In this document: positions 23,147 to 30,626 of the stretch, piece by piece
How positions within the stretch are numbered: position 1 is the stretch's first letter
Layout of the letters: each line of letters starts with the position of its first letter
Assembly (NCBI GenBank): GCA_934193095.1
Contig: CAKPUX010000013.1
Coordinates: 1-41,487 of the forward strand
From: an uncultured Dialister sp.
GTDB taxonomy: Bacteria; Bacillota; Negativicutes; Veillonellales; Dialisteraceae
Length of the DNA: 41,487 nucleotides
Direction of reading: 5' to 3'
Program-made: the position numbers and the translations under genes
Notes under the pieces: model-generated
Database searches by the model: none
Seen by the model: only the letters and a program-made list of their open reading frames with translations
Told to the model about the DNA's origin: nothing

Positions 23147-23405
23147 CTGCCGCGGGGGACTTGCAGCTCTCATAGGAGTGACCGGGAAACCTTATCCCAG
23201 CTGTCTTTCATGCCATAGTCACCCTATCCGCCCCTGCGGGGCACCTTCCCCTAGAGGGGAAGGCTGCGATACGAGAATACCATCTCTAAAAAAAGGCGGC
23301 GAAGCCGCCACGAGAGCCCTGAACCCTGAACCCTGAACCAAATGAAAGCAAAGTAAAAAGGGGCTGTGAAGAAATGAATCCTCATTTCTTCACAGCCCCT
23401 TTTTG
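23147..23405. repeat. ~260-bp dispersed repeat, copy 1
   Basis: From CTGCCGCGGGGGAC at 23147 through GGGGCACCTTCCCCTAGAGG, a GGCGGCGAAGCCGCC hairpin and three CCCTGAA heptamers to the terminal hairpin GGGGCTGTGAAGAAATGA. It matches the inverted copy 30018-30584 nearly base for base, apart from a 306-bp insertion in that copy. The two lie about 6.6 kb apart in opposite orientation. Confidence 0.85.
23356..23405. terminator. Bidirectional terminator between uspA and truA
   Basis: GGGGCTGTGAAGAAATGA pairs with TCATTTCTTCACAGCCCC, flanked by A-runs on one side and TTTTT on the other. It can terminate uspA on the plus strand and truA on the minus strand, and forms the end of the dispersed repeat. 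Confidence 0.85.
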
Positions 23406-23476
23406 TTTCTGAAAAGTCGAGCCCTTTTTCAGTGAAAGGAAGGTCGGCCCATGATGCGACGCACCAGCACCGTCAA

Positions 23477-24217
23477 TCACTCATACATCACCTTTTCAAG
23501 GCAAAGCCCGCAGGCAGGCGCAGTGAAGCCGGCACGGCTGCGATCGCGAGCCGCGAGGATATCCTTCATCTCAGAGGCTCTCCTCTTCCCCTCGCCCACT
23601 TCGACAAGCGTCCCCACGAGGATACGGATCATATTCTGCAGGAAGCCATCCCCGATGAAATCCATGACCAGCTCTCCCTCCGTCACGTGAAGAGAGATCT
23701 CCTTCACATCACGCACACAGGACTTCTTCATGTGCCGATTTCCGCAGAAGGACTTGAAGTCGTGCCTGCCCTCCAGAAGATGCGCGGCCTCTTCCATGGC
23801 GGGAATATCGAGCGCTTCTCCCAATTGCCACACATAGCGCCGCGTGAATACGTTCTTTTCACTGCCGGTGCGGATGCGGTAACGATAGAATTTTCCTGTC
23901 GCAGAGAAACGGCTATGAAAACGCTCACCCGCTATCCTCATACGCGACACACCGATGTCATCCGGCAGAAGACGGTTCAGCTCATCCTCCAGCTGCCTGA
24001 CGGGCAGCGCCACAGAAAGCTGAACATTCGCACACTGTCCACGCGCATGGACTCCGGCATCTGTCCGTCCTGCGCCGATAACCTGCGCCTCTTCGCCCGT
24101 CAGCTTCCTGAGTGCCTTTTCCAGCTTGCCCTGGATCGTCTCTTCCGTGCGTGTCTGCCGCTGCCAGCCTTCGTAGCGACTACCATCATAGGAAACGATA
24201 AATGAATAGTTTGCCAT
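23477..24217 (-). CDS. truA: tRNA pseudouridine(38-40) synthase
   Basis: Isomerises uridines 38-40 in the tRNA anticodon arm. 246 residues. The catalytic Asp is in GAGRTDAGVHARGQ near residue 52, SYDGSRYEGWQRQ lies near residue 9, and the RNA-binding YRYRI segment near residue 112. The C-terminal NMIRILVGTLVEVGEGKR is typical. AAGGAGAAAC precedes the ATG. In many Firmicutes truA follows ECF transporter genes; here it follows the ECF-type folT, separated by a repeat-filled spacer. Confidence 0.95.
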   Translation of the reverse strand: MANYSFIVSYDGSRYEGWQRQTRTEETIQGKLEKALRKLTGEEAQVIGAGRTDAGVHARGQCANVQLSVALPVRQLEDELNRLLPDDIGVSRMRIAGERFHSRFSATGKFYRYRIRTGSEKNVFTRRYVWQLGEALDIPAMEEAAHLLEGRHDFKSFCGNRHMKKSCVRDVKEISLHVTEGELVMDFIGDGFLQNMIRILVGTLVEVGEGKRRASEMKDILAARDRSRAGFTAPACGLCLEKVMYE

Positions 24218-24458
24218 AACGTTTCTCCTTACGAAATCAGAATGAGAAGTTTAAAAGCAGGGATTAGTAGCTAGGGGTTAGGGATTAGACTAGGAGACTG
24301 AGAGACATCAGACATCAGAGCTCTGACTTCTGACTTCTATTCTCCGGCCTTCGGGCATTGCCCATATATATTCGCTGCGAAGCCGCCCCCTTCATTCCTA
24401 ATTCCTCACTCCTCACTTTGAGTCAAAGCGTTTAACAGCTTTGTTGCCTCATATCCAG
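24218..24458. repeat. Heptamer tracts and cassette variant between folT and truA
   Basis: No gene. In-phase 7-base units run from 24262 to 24345: GGGATTA, GTAGCTA, GGGGTTA, GGGATTA, GACTAGG, then CAGACAT units and CTGACTT/CTGACTT. Next is TCGGGCATTGCCCATATATA with a degenerated GC hairpin (GCTGCGAAGCCGCC), then CATTCCTAATTCCTCACTCC units. It shows that several different heptamers can follow one another in the same phase. Confidence 0.85.
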
Positions 24459-24968
24459 TCACACCAATCCCTTGATCACCTGTTTCCCTACCGCTTTGTA
24501 CACCGCGAGAAACAGTCCCACTTCCATGGGGAAGCAAAGGAGATTCTTGATGACGCGGGACAGGAAGATGGCCGAAGCCGCCTTGTCATAGTAGAGAACG
24601 AGCCAAAGGGTATTGAGGCCCAGATGGATCAGGATCATGACAAGAAGAAAAGGTACACAGACATAGGGAAATCGGATTTCCTTATGATAGAAAAACCAGC
24701 CAAATAGAAAGCCTGTCAGAAAATCGGACAGCGTGAAGCCCGGGAAGAAAATGCTCGTCCCGATGACCGTAGTGCCGATGAGATTATCCAGCGCGCCCAC
24801 CAGCCCCGCTTTCCACGGTCCGTAGAAAGCACCGGCGAGTGCGATGGGCAGAAATCCGAAGGTGATGCGCACAAAGGGCGTCTGGATGGCAAAGACGTAG
24901 GACAAAAGCACGGCAAGCCCGGTCAGAATGCCGAGCATGACCAGCTCATGAATTTTATTTTTAGGCAT
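24459..24968 (-). CDS. folT: Folate ECF transporter S component
   Basis: 169-residue integral membrane S-subunit with about six hydrophobic segments. The FolT pattern is visible: RITFGFLPIALAGAFYGPWK near residue 33, GALDNLIGT near residue 58 and FPGFTLSDFLTGFLFGWFF near residue 73. It captures folates and docks on the energy module EcfAA'T, not encoded in this window. The assignment is supported by the THF riboswitch directly upstream. The ribosome site AGGAGGAGGT is embedded in the 3' arm of the riboswitch terminator. Confidence 0.93.
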   Translation of the reverse strand: MPKNKIHELVMLGILTGLAVLLSYVFAIQTPFVRITFGFLPIALAGAFYGPWKAGLVGALDNLIGTTVIGTSIFFPGFTLSDFLTGFLFGWFFYHKEIRFPYVCVPFLLVMILIHLGLNTLWLVLYYDKAASAIFLSRVIKNLLCFPMEVGLFLAVYKAVGKQVIKGLV

Positions 24969-24969
24969 G

Positions 24970-25146
24970 AAAAAAGACCTCCTCCTGCTTGACTTGCTAC
25001 AGGAGGAAGCCTTCTGCAGCAGCGGGATGCAGCTTCCGTACCGCGAGACGGGAAGGCGATGACGGACTCATCGCCTTCCTGTCTCTTCGTCCGAGTGACA
25101 ACTCCCTGTCCACTCGGCACTTCACGCACGGAAGCTTACTCTGCCT
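24970..25146 (-). promoter_or_regulatory. Tetrahydrofolate riboswitch with expression platform
   Basis: Minus strand: CAGAGTAAGCTTCCGTGCGT (from about 25146), GAAGTG, hairpin CCGAGTG/CACTCGG, ACGAAGAGAC, a variable AGGCGATGA/TCATCGCCT arm, then CGTCTCGCGGTACGGAAGC and TGCATCCCGCTGC to about 25016. The order and bases match the THF (folT) class-I consensus, with a longer variable arm. The terminator CCTCCTG/CAGGAGG followed by TTTTTT (24970-25010) also contains the folT ribosome site, so transcription and translation could both be controlled. It starts 12 bases after the lysS stop with no evident promoter of its own. Confidence 0.92.
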
Positions 25147-25157
25147 GATATTTTTAA

Positions 25158-27101
25158 TTAGTACAGCTTTGCACCGGCCGGGATATGACGATCGACCATG
25201 AGGAGGTGGAGCTTTTCTTCGCCCTCTTCCTGATGGATGGCCGAGAGGAGCATGCCGCAAGAGTCGATCCCCATCATCTTCCGCGGCGGAAGGTTTGTAA
25301 TCGCGATCAGTGTCTTGCCGACCAGTTCTTCCGGTTCATAGTAAGCATGAATGCCGGAGAGAATGATACGGTCTTCGCCCGTGCCATCATCCAAAACGAA
25401 CTTGAGGAGCTTCTTGCTCTTCGGCACAGCGCTGCATTCCTTGACCTTGACGGCGCGGAAGTCAGACTTACTGAAGGTATCGAAATCTACGAAATCCTGG
25501 AAGAGAGGTTCGATCTCTACCTTGGAGAAATCAATGGCTTCTTCTGCCTCTTCCATATCAGCCGCTGCGGCTTCTGCCTCTTTAGCGACCTTCTTCTCGA
25601 GCGCCGTTTCCGGTTTCATCGCCGGGAAGAGGAGGATGTCGCGAATGCTTGCAGAATTCGTCATCAGCATGAAGAGACGGTCAAGACCGATACCGAGACC
25701 ACCGGTCGGAGGCATACCATATTCGAGAGCCGTCAGGAAATCTTCATCGATCGGATGCGCTTCATCATCACCATGCTTTCTTTCCTCGACCTGCATCTCG
25801 AAACGCTGTCTCTGGTCGATCGGGTCGTTCAATTCCGAGAAGCCATTTGCGAGTTCGCGGCCATAGATGTAGGACTCAAAGCGGATGGTATAGCGTGGAT
25901 CAGCCGGGTCGAGCTTGGAGAGTGGGGAGACTTCGATCGGGTGACGGGTGATGTGGACCGGCTGGATCAGGTGTTCTTCGGCATAGGCATCGAAGCATTC
26001 TGCCAGGATCTTACCAAAGCCATCAAATTCACTGTATTCTACATGCAGACGGTCAGCGATAGCACGTGCATCATCGATGGTTTTGCATGCATCGAAGTCT
26101 TCATGGGTTGGCGTATATTTCTTCACAGCCTCTGCCATGGTGAGTCTTGGCCACGGAGCCTTGACGTCGATTTCTGTATCCTCGTACTTGAACTTGGTCG
26201 TACCGTAGGCAGCCATCGCGCAGGCTTCTACGATCTGTTCCGTCTGGTTGATGACGTCTTCGATATCCCCATAAGCCTGGTATGTTTCGATCGCGGTGAA
26301 TTCCGGATTGTGGCGGGTATCCATGCCCTCGTTTCTGAAGTTTCTCGTGATCTCGAAAATTCTTTCATAACCGCCGACGAGCAGTCTCTTCAAATAAAGC
26401 TCCGGCGCGATACGCAGATACATGGTCATATCGAGAGCATTGAAATGGGTGGTGAATGGCTTCGCATTCGCACCGCCATACAGCGGCTGGAGGACCGGAG
26501 TCTCGACTTCGAGGAAGCCGTGGTCCGTATACCACTGTCGAATGGCGCGCATCATAGCCGCACGCTTGACGAAAGTATCTTTGACTTCCGGATTGACCAT
26601 GAGGTCAAGGTATCTCTGGCGATAGCGCTGTTCCTTGTCGGTGAGACCATGCCATTTTTCCGGCAGCGGACGCAGCGACTTGGACAGCATCGTGAAATGC
26701 AGGACGCGAACAGTGAGCTCACCGGTGTGGGTCTTGAAAACGACACCTTCGATACCAAGGATATCACCGAGATCGACGAGTTTAAAGAGAGCCCATTCAT
26801 TTTCCGGCAGCTCATCTTTTCTGAAATAGAGCTGGATATCGCCGCTCTGGTCACGCAGGACACAGAATGCGGTCTTGCCCTGCCCGCGGCGGATCATGAT
26901 ACGGCCAGCGAGGCGGACATGAGTTTCATTCTTTTCGAGCTCCTCAGCCTGCTGTCTGATGTCAGATGCATGGTGATCATAGTCAAACTTCTGACCATAT
27001 GGTTCTACGCCGAGCGCGCGGATCTTCTCCAGCTTTTCACGACGGATCAGCATCTGGTCATTCAGCTTCGGCCCGTTATTCTGATTCATTTTCTCTGTCA
27101 T
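25158..27101 (-). CDS. lysS: Lysyl-tRNA synthetase (class II) with fused tRNA-binding domain
   Basis: Charges tRNA-Lys. 647 residues against about 490-500 for a standard bacterial LysRS. OB-fold anticodon domain near residues 55-150, catalytic core with motif 2 (TRNFRNEGMDTRHNPEFT near residue 258) and motif 3 (GLGIGLDRLFMLMTN near residue 472). After an Ala/Glu-rich linker (near 500-525), the last ~118 residues form a Trbp111/EMAPII-like tRNA-binding domain (DFRAVKVKECSAVPKSKKLL, then LPPRKMMGIDSCGMLLSA) as seen on MetRS and PheRS-beta. GAGGG lies five bases before the chosen ATG; the upstream 38 in-frame codons cover repeat DNA. Probably cotranscribed with greA. Confidence 0.95.
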   Translation of the reverse strand: MTEKMNQNNGPKLNDQMLIRREKLEKIRALGVEPYGQKFDYDHHASDIRQQAEELEKNETHVRLAGRIMIRRGQGKTAFCVLRDQSGDIQLYFRKDELPENEWALFKLVDLGDILGIEGVVFKTHTGELTVRVLHFTMLSKSLRPLPEKWHGLTDKEQRYRQRYLDLMVNPEVKDTFVKRAAMMRAIRQWYTDHGFLEVETPVLQPLYGGANAKPFTTHFNALDMTMYLRIAPELYLKRLLVGGYERIFEITRNFRNEGMDTRHNPEFTAIETYQAYGDIEDVINQTEQIVEACAMAAYGTTKFKYEDTEIDVKAPWPRLTMAEAVKKYTPTHEDFDACKTIDDARAIADRLHVEYSEFDGFGKILAECFDAYAEEHLIQPVHITRHPIEVSPLSKLDPADPRYTIRFESYIYGRELANGFSELNDPIDQRQRFEMQVEERKHGDDEAHPIDEDFLTALEYGMPPTGGLGIGLDRLFMLMTNSASIRDILLFPAMKPETALEKKVAKEAEAAAADMEEAEEAIDFSKVEIEPLFQDFVDFDTFSKSDFRAVKVKECSAVPKSKKLLKFVLDDGTGEDRIILSGIHAYYEPEELVGKTLIAITNLPPRKMMGIDSCGMLLSAIHQEEGEEKLHLLMVDRHIPAGAKLY

Positions 27102-27254
27102 TTTTACCCTCATTTTATAAATAGCACAAAAAGGGTCCAGAGTCCCGTGCACCGAGAGAGGGCACCTTTGAAAAAGCCCGTCCTGCCTCCGTACCTTGAA
27201 TCCTGAACCCTGCATCGCCAGACACTGGCTGATTGTGCAGGATGAAAAATCATT
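27102..27254. repeat. Repeat remnants between greA and lysS
   Basis: Contains TTGAATCCTGAACCCTGCAT (CCTGAAC units) followed by CGCCAGACACTGGCTGATTG and a GTGCAGGATGAAAAATC segment resembling the border module near 2825. No gene or terminator seen. Confidence 0.5.
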
Positions 27255-27737
27255 TTAATTATCTTTAATTTCGACGACTTTGTACTTCAGTACGCCATTC
27301 GGAGCATCCGCTTCGACGATGTCGCCCGCTTTGGCACCGACAAGGGCACGGCCGACCGGAGATTCATTGGAAATCAGTCCCTCGAAAGGATTCGACTCAG
27401 TGGAGCCGACGATGGTGACGGTTTCCTTTTCCTGATCAGGTTCTTCCATACCTTCGATAACGACGGTGGAGCCGACATCTACACGGTTCTTCGTTCCCTT
27501 TTCAATGACCTGCGCTGTACGGATCTGCTGTTCGAGCTGCTGGATGCGGCCTTCGAGGAATGCCTGTGCATTCTTCGCTTCATCGTATTCGGAGTTTTCC
27601 GAAAGGTCGCCCATGGCAATGGCTTCTTTCAAACGCTGCGCGACTTCCGCACGTTTGACACTGCGGAGTTCGTCGAGCTCCTTCTGCATATTTTCAAGGC
27701 CTTCTTTGGTGACCAGGGTACGCTGCATTTCTGCCAT
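27255..27737 (-). CDS. greA: Transcript cleavage factor GreA
   Basis: 160 residues, full length. Binds the RNA polymerase secondary channel and stimulates cleavage of backtracked RNA. The N-terminal coiled coil contains the acidic tip GDLSENSEYDEAKNAQAF near residues 43-60 and the C-terminal FKBP-like domain ends NGVLKYKVVEI. Promoter at 27807-27836. lysS follows after 153 bp of repeat-bearing spacer; greA-lysS linkage is common in Firmicutes. Confidence 0.96.
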   Translation of the reverse strand: MAEMQRTLVTKEGLENMQKELDELRSVKRAEVAQRLKEAIAMGDLSENSEYDEAKNAQAFLEGRIQQLEQQIRTAQVIEKGTKNRVDVGSTVVIEGMEEPDQEKETVTIVGSTESNPFEGLISNESPVGRALVGAKAGDIVEADAPNGVLKYKVVEIKDN

Positions 27738-27806
27738 GACAATTTGCCTCTTTTCTGAATAATTTTATTCCTTATATGGGGGATCCCATAGGAAGTCATA
27801 TTTAAT

Positions 27807-27836
27807 AGTATATAGCAAATATAAACGGAGTGTCAA
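27807..27836 (-). promoter_or_regulatory. Promoter of greA-lysS
   Basis: TTGACA (27831-27836) and TATACT (27807-27812) on the minus strand, spacing 18 bp; TATATA at spacing 16 is an alternative. About 70 bp before the greA start. Confidence 0.7.
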
Positions 27837-27839
27837 GGA

Positions 27840-28400
27840 AAGCGGGGACTGGTGGCCAAGCCCCACACAGCGCTTTCATTGCAAAACGTGCAAAGCGGGT
27901 CCTATCCATGCAAAAGAGTCCCTGGGAAGGTGCGGCGAGAAAGAAGAAAGCCCGTACCTTTCGCATTATAGATTTCTTCTTTACCATAAGTAATAAAATA
28001 TATTTGTTCTCACTTACGAGGATTCCATTCTCATGTAGCTTATCATTTTTGTCACTGTGAGGCAGTGTGGGGCAATTTCACCCCATTTCAGGCGCTCAGA
28101 GGATAAAGTGCAGAAAAAGATCCTCAGATGCAAGCGTATAGAGTTGCATATTTCCAACATGAATATGCATAATATTCACAAGCCTATTTCTGCTGAAAAC
28201 CCCGGAAGGGCGATAAAAAGGGCAGTTTGAGGTTTTATGAAATTTTGGTAGGAAAAATCATGATACATTCTGATTTATCATCCCAATCCATTCCAATCCG
28301 TGATAGCTGCCATTTTCTTCTTTTTTTCTCTTTTTTCCTTTGAAGTCCTCAAAAGTTCATAGGAGTTGCTCTGAAAAAAAATATCAAATTTTTTCAAAAA
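27840..28400. other. AT-rich spacer between greA and potE
   Basis: No gene with start signals. Two overlapping inverted repeats occur at 28145-28178: TGCATATT/AATATGCA and TGAATAT-GCATA-ATATTCA. They could be a protein-binding site. Poly-pyrimidine runs lie near 28310-28340. Confidence 0.45.
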
Positions 28401-28405
28401 AAGTC

Positions 28406-28434
28406 TTGTCATACGGGTTCGATTATGGTATATT
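28406..28434 (+). promoter_or_regulatory. Promoter of potE
   Basis: TTGTCA (28406-28411) and TATATT (28429-28434) with a 17-bp spacer, preceded by an A/T-rich stretch. Transcription would start near 28441, giving a ~225-nt leader. Confidence 0.7.
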
Positions 28435-28440
28435 GCAATA

Positions 28441-28665
28441 AATAAAAATTCACGCGCCCTGTTTCGGCAGTTGAGCTGCGAATCGGTCACTCTGTGATCG
28501 GAAGGTTTTCTTTATGCCCTGTTTCTTTCACCGTTATCGAAAGCAAATGGGGCTCGTGCATGCCTTGATGATTTCAGACTGCATCATCCGGAGATGTCCG
28601 GGACAACATTTTTTCCCCCATCATGACATCGTCATGAGTTGGATTAAGAAAGAAGGGAACAAACC
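28441..28665 (+). promoter_or_regulatory. Structured 225-nt leader of potE
   Basis: Three hairpins visible by eye: CGGTCAC/GTGATCG (28484-28499), a long imperfect GCCCTGTTTCTTTC/GAAAGCAAATGGGGC hairpin (28514-28553), and CATGAC-ATC-GTCATG (28622-28636). CCGGAGATGTCCGG lies at about 28588-28601. No known riboswitch consensus recognised. The distance and structure exceed what a plain untranslated region needs. Confidence 0.4.
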
Positions 28666-30006
28666 TTGTCTAAGAGCAAAAAAATGGGAGTGGTACAGCT
28701 CACAACAGTCACAGCCATCAACATGATGGGTTCCGGTATTATTCTTCTGCCAGCGACACTGGCTGAAGTCGGGACAGTTTCTATTTTCGCCTGGATCCTC
28801 GCCTCGATCGGTGCGACCATCCTCGCGTATGCGTTTTCCAAGTGCGGCATGTTCACAAAGAAGGTCGGCGGCATGGGCGGCTATGCAGAGTATCGCTTTG
28901 GCCGATCGGGAAATTTCGTCTCTAACTTCTGCTATACGATTTCCCTCATCATTGCGAATGTTGCTATCGCAAGCGGCGTCGTCAGCTACGGCTCATATGT
29001 CTTCGGCTTTGACCTTTCGCCGGTTGAAGTCTGCCTCGCTACCATTGCTACTCTCTTTCTTGCAGCGACCATCAGTCTGGTCGGCCCGAAGAAATTTGGC
29101 AAATTCACCTCTCTCGGTGTCATCTGCGTCGTGATTCCGGTCATCGGCCTCCTCCTTGCCGGCGGTTTCTTCTTCGATGCAAACATCTACAGAGAAGCCT
29201 GGAATCCGTCCGATATGCCGTTCTATGCGGCGATGAAAGACTCCATTGCTGTCATCATCTGGGCTTTCCTTGGTCTTGAAACTGCCTGTGCCAATTCTGA
29301 TACGGTGGAAAATCCGGAAAAGAACGTACCGATCGCAGTCCTCGCCGGGACGCTTCTCGCCGGTGCCTGCTACACCACCTCGACGGCTATCATCGGTGGA
29401 CTCGTACCTTACCAGCAGCTCATGGTCTCCGGTGCGCCCTTCGGCCTTGCGTATGCCTCCATGTTTGGCGACACTGTCGGCCACATCGTTTCCTGCATGC
29501 TCGTCTGCTCCTGCTTCGTCTCTCTGACAGCATGGCAGTTCACTGTATCGGAAGTAGCTCGTGAAGCCTCCAGCATCGGCCTTTTCCCGCGCTTCCTCTC
29601 CACGGTCAACAAATTCCGTTCGCCTTATGTAGCGATCGCCTGCCTCTTCGGCATCCAGCTCTGCATGACGCTCGCTACCATCAGCCCGACTCTCCTGAAG
29701 CAGTTCAACATCCTGATCAACCTCGCGGTCATGATCAACCTCATCCCTTATCTCCTCGCGATGGGTGCTGTCTCTGATCTGCAGAAAGCGGAAGGCGTGC
29801 CGATGGGAAAAGCAAAGATCGCAAACATCGCTGCTATCATCGGCGGCATCTACAGTGTATATGCGGTTTACGGCTGCGGCTGGACCGTCATTCTGGAAGG
29901 CGCCTTCGTCACCGCTATGGGTTTCGTGATCTACGCGATCGTTTCGCCAAAGCTCCGTTACACCACAGCACAGATCTCCACCTTTCCACCGATGGAAAAG
30001 AAATAA
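28666..30006 (+). CDS. potE: Putrescine-ornithine antiporter PotE
   Basis: 446-residue APC-superfamily permease with about 12 membrane segments. The N-terminus KMGVVQLTTVTAINMMGSGI and the segments KCGMFTKKVGGMGGYAEYRF, IIWAFLGLETACANSDTVEN and FNILINLAVMINLIPYLLAM follow E. coli PotE closely throughout. PotE exchanges ornithine for putrescine and can take up putrescine. No ornithine decarboxylase gene is adjacent, unlike the E. coli speF-potE pair. The start is TTG with an AAGAAGGGA site; an ATG six codons later is possible. Terminator hairpin follows 10 bases after the stop. Confidence 0.92.
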   Translation: MSKSKKMGVVQLTTVTAINMMGSGIILLPATLAEVGTVSIFAWILASIGATILAYAFSKCGMFTKKVGGMGGYAEYRFGRSGNFVSNFCYTISLIIANVAIASGVVSYGSYVFGFDLSPVEVCLATIATLFLAATISLVGPKKFGKFTSLGVICVVIPVIGLLLAGGFFFDANIYREAWNPSDMPFYAAMKDSIAVIIWAFLGLETACANSDTVENPEKNVPIAVLAGTLLAGACYTTSTAIIGGLVPYQQLMVSGAPFGLAYASMFGDTVGHIVSCMLVCSCFVSLTAWQFTVSEVAREASSIGLFPRFLSTVNKFRSPYVAIACLFGIQLCMTLATISPTLLKQFNILINLAVMINLIPYLLAMGAVSDLQKAEGVPMGKAKIANIAAIIGGIYSVYAVYGCGWTVILEGAFVTAMGFVIYAIVSPKLRYTTAQISTFPPMEKK

Positions 30007-30014
30007 ACGAAACT

Positions 30015-30062
30015 AAAGGAGCTGTGAAGAAATGAATCCTCATTTCTTCACAGCTCCTTTTT
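30015..30062 (+). terminator. Terminator of potE
   Basis: AAAGGAGCTGTGAAGAAATG pairs with CATTTCTTCACAGCTCCTTT, then TTTTTA. A compensated version (GGAGCTG/CAGCTCC) of the hairpin at 23356, which shows the stem is under selection. Confidence 0.85.
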
Positions 30063-30584
30063 ACTTTGCTTTCATTTGGTTCAGGGTTCAAGGCTCTAGT
30101 GGCGGCTTCGCCGCCTTTTTTTTAGAAGATGGTATTCTCGTATCGCAGCCTTCCCCTCTAGGTAATGCTATTAAGCTAAGGAAATCGTTAGCTGCGTAAC
30201 GTCTTGCTTCCCCCTTCGGGGGAAGTGCCGAAGGCAATATGTGCAAGCGAACTGGATTTTTTAGGAGCGTAGCGACGCTAAAATCCAGTGAGACGCCATT
30301 TCGAGCTAAGCGAGATGAGGCATGCCAGCGGTATAGCGTTCTATGTTGAATAGCCCGATGCTATCGATATTCCAACACTTTCATGCGATACCGCTACGTA
30401 GCCCCCTCACCCCTTCGGGGAGCTCCCCCGATGGGGAGCCAAGAACGTTCTGCCGCTTAACTTAATAGCCTTCCCCTCTAGGGGAAGGTGCCCCGCAGGG
30501 GCGGATAGGGTGACTATGGCATGAAAGACATCTGGGATAAGGTTTCCCGGTCACTCCCATGAGAGCTGCAAGTCCCCCGCGGCA
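30018..30584. repeat. ~260-bp dispersed repeat, copy 2 (inverted, interrupted)
   Basis: Inverted copy of 23147-23405: terminal hairpin, GGTTCAGGGTTCAAGG, GGCGGCTTCGCCGCC hairpin, CCTTCCCCTCTAGG, then after a 306-bp insertion the remaining GGGGAAGGTGCCCCGCAGGG to GTCCCCCGCGGCAG. No gene lies between potE and the UroD-like gene. Confidence 0.85.
30163..30468. mobile_element. 306-bp MITE-like insertion with 14-bp duplication
   Basis: The repeat sequence CCTTCCCCTCTAGG is present on both sides (30149-30162 and 30469-30482) but once in the uninterrupted copy at 23147-23405, so it is a target duplication. Near-terminal inverted repeats CTATTAAGCTAAG (30168-30180) and CTTAACTTAATAG (30456-30468) bound the insert, with five extra bases TAATG at the left. 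Inside are CCCCCTTCGGGGG and CCCCTTCGGGGAGCTCCCCC hairpins and a TTTCGAGCTAAGCGAGATG repeat. No transposase. Confidence 0.8.
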
Positions 30585-30600
30585 GCTGGACACTCGTCCG

Positions 30601-30626
30601 CCAGTCACTCCTAGTCCCTATTCCTC
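30601..30626. repeat. Heptamer fragment overlapping the UroD-like stop
   Basis: CCAGTCA, CTCCTAG, TCCCTAT units overlap the last codons and stop of the gene at 30611. Confidence 0.6.

Noticed and set aside
25185..27206. A 673-codon open frame on the plus strand opposite lysS
   Set aside because: It mirrors lysS with no start signals and no recognisable domains. Long antisense frames arise from codon bias.
28634..28726. Short ORF from ATGAGTTGG overlapping the potE start
   Set aside because: Different frame, no ribosome site, and the potE frame matches E. coli PotE from its TTG start.
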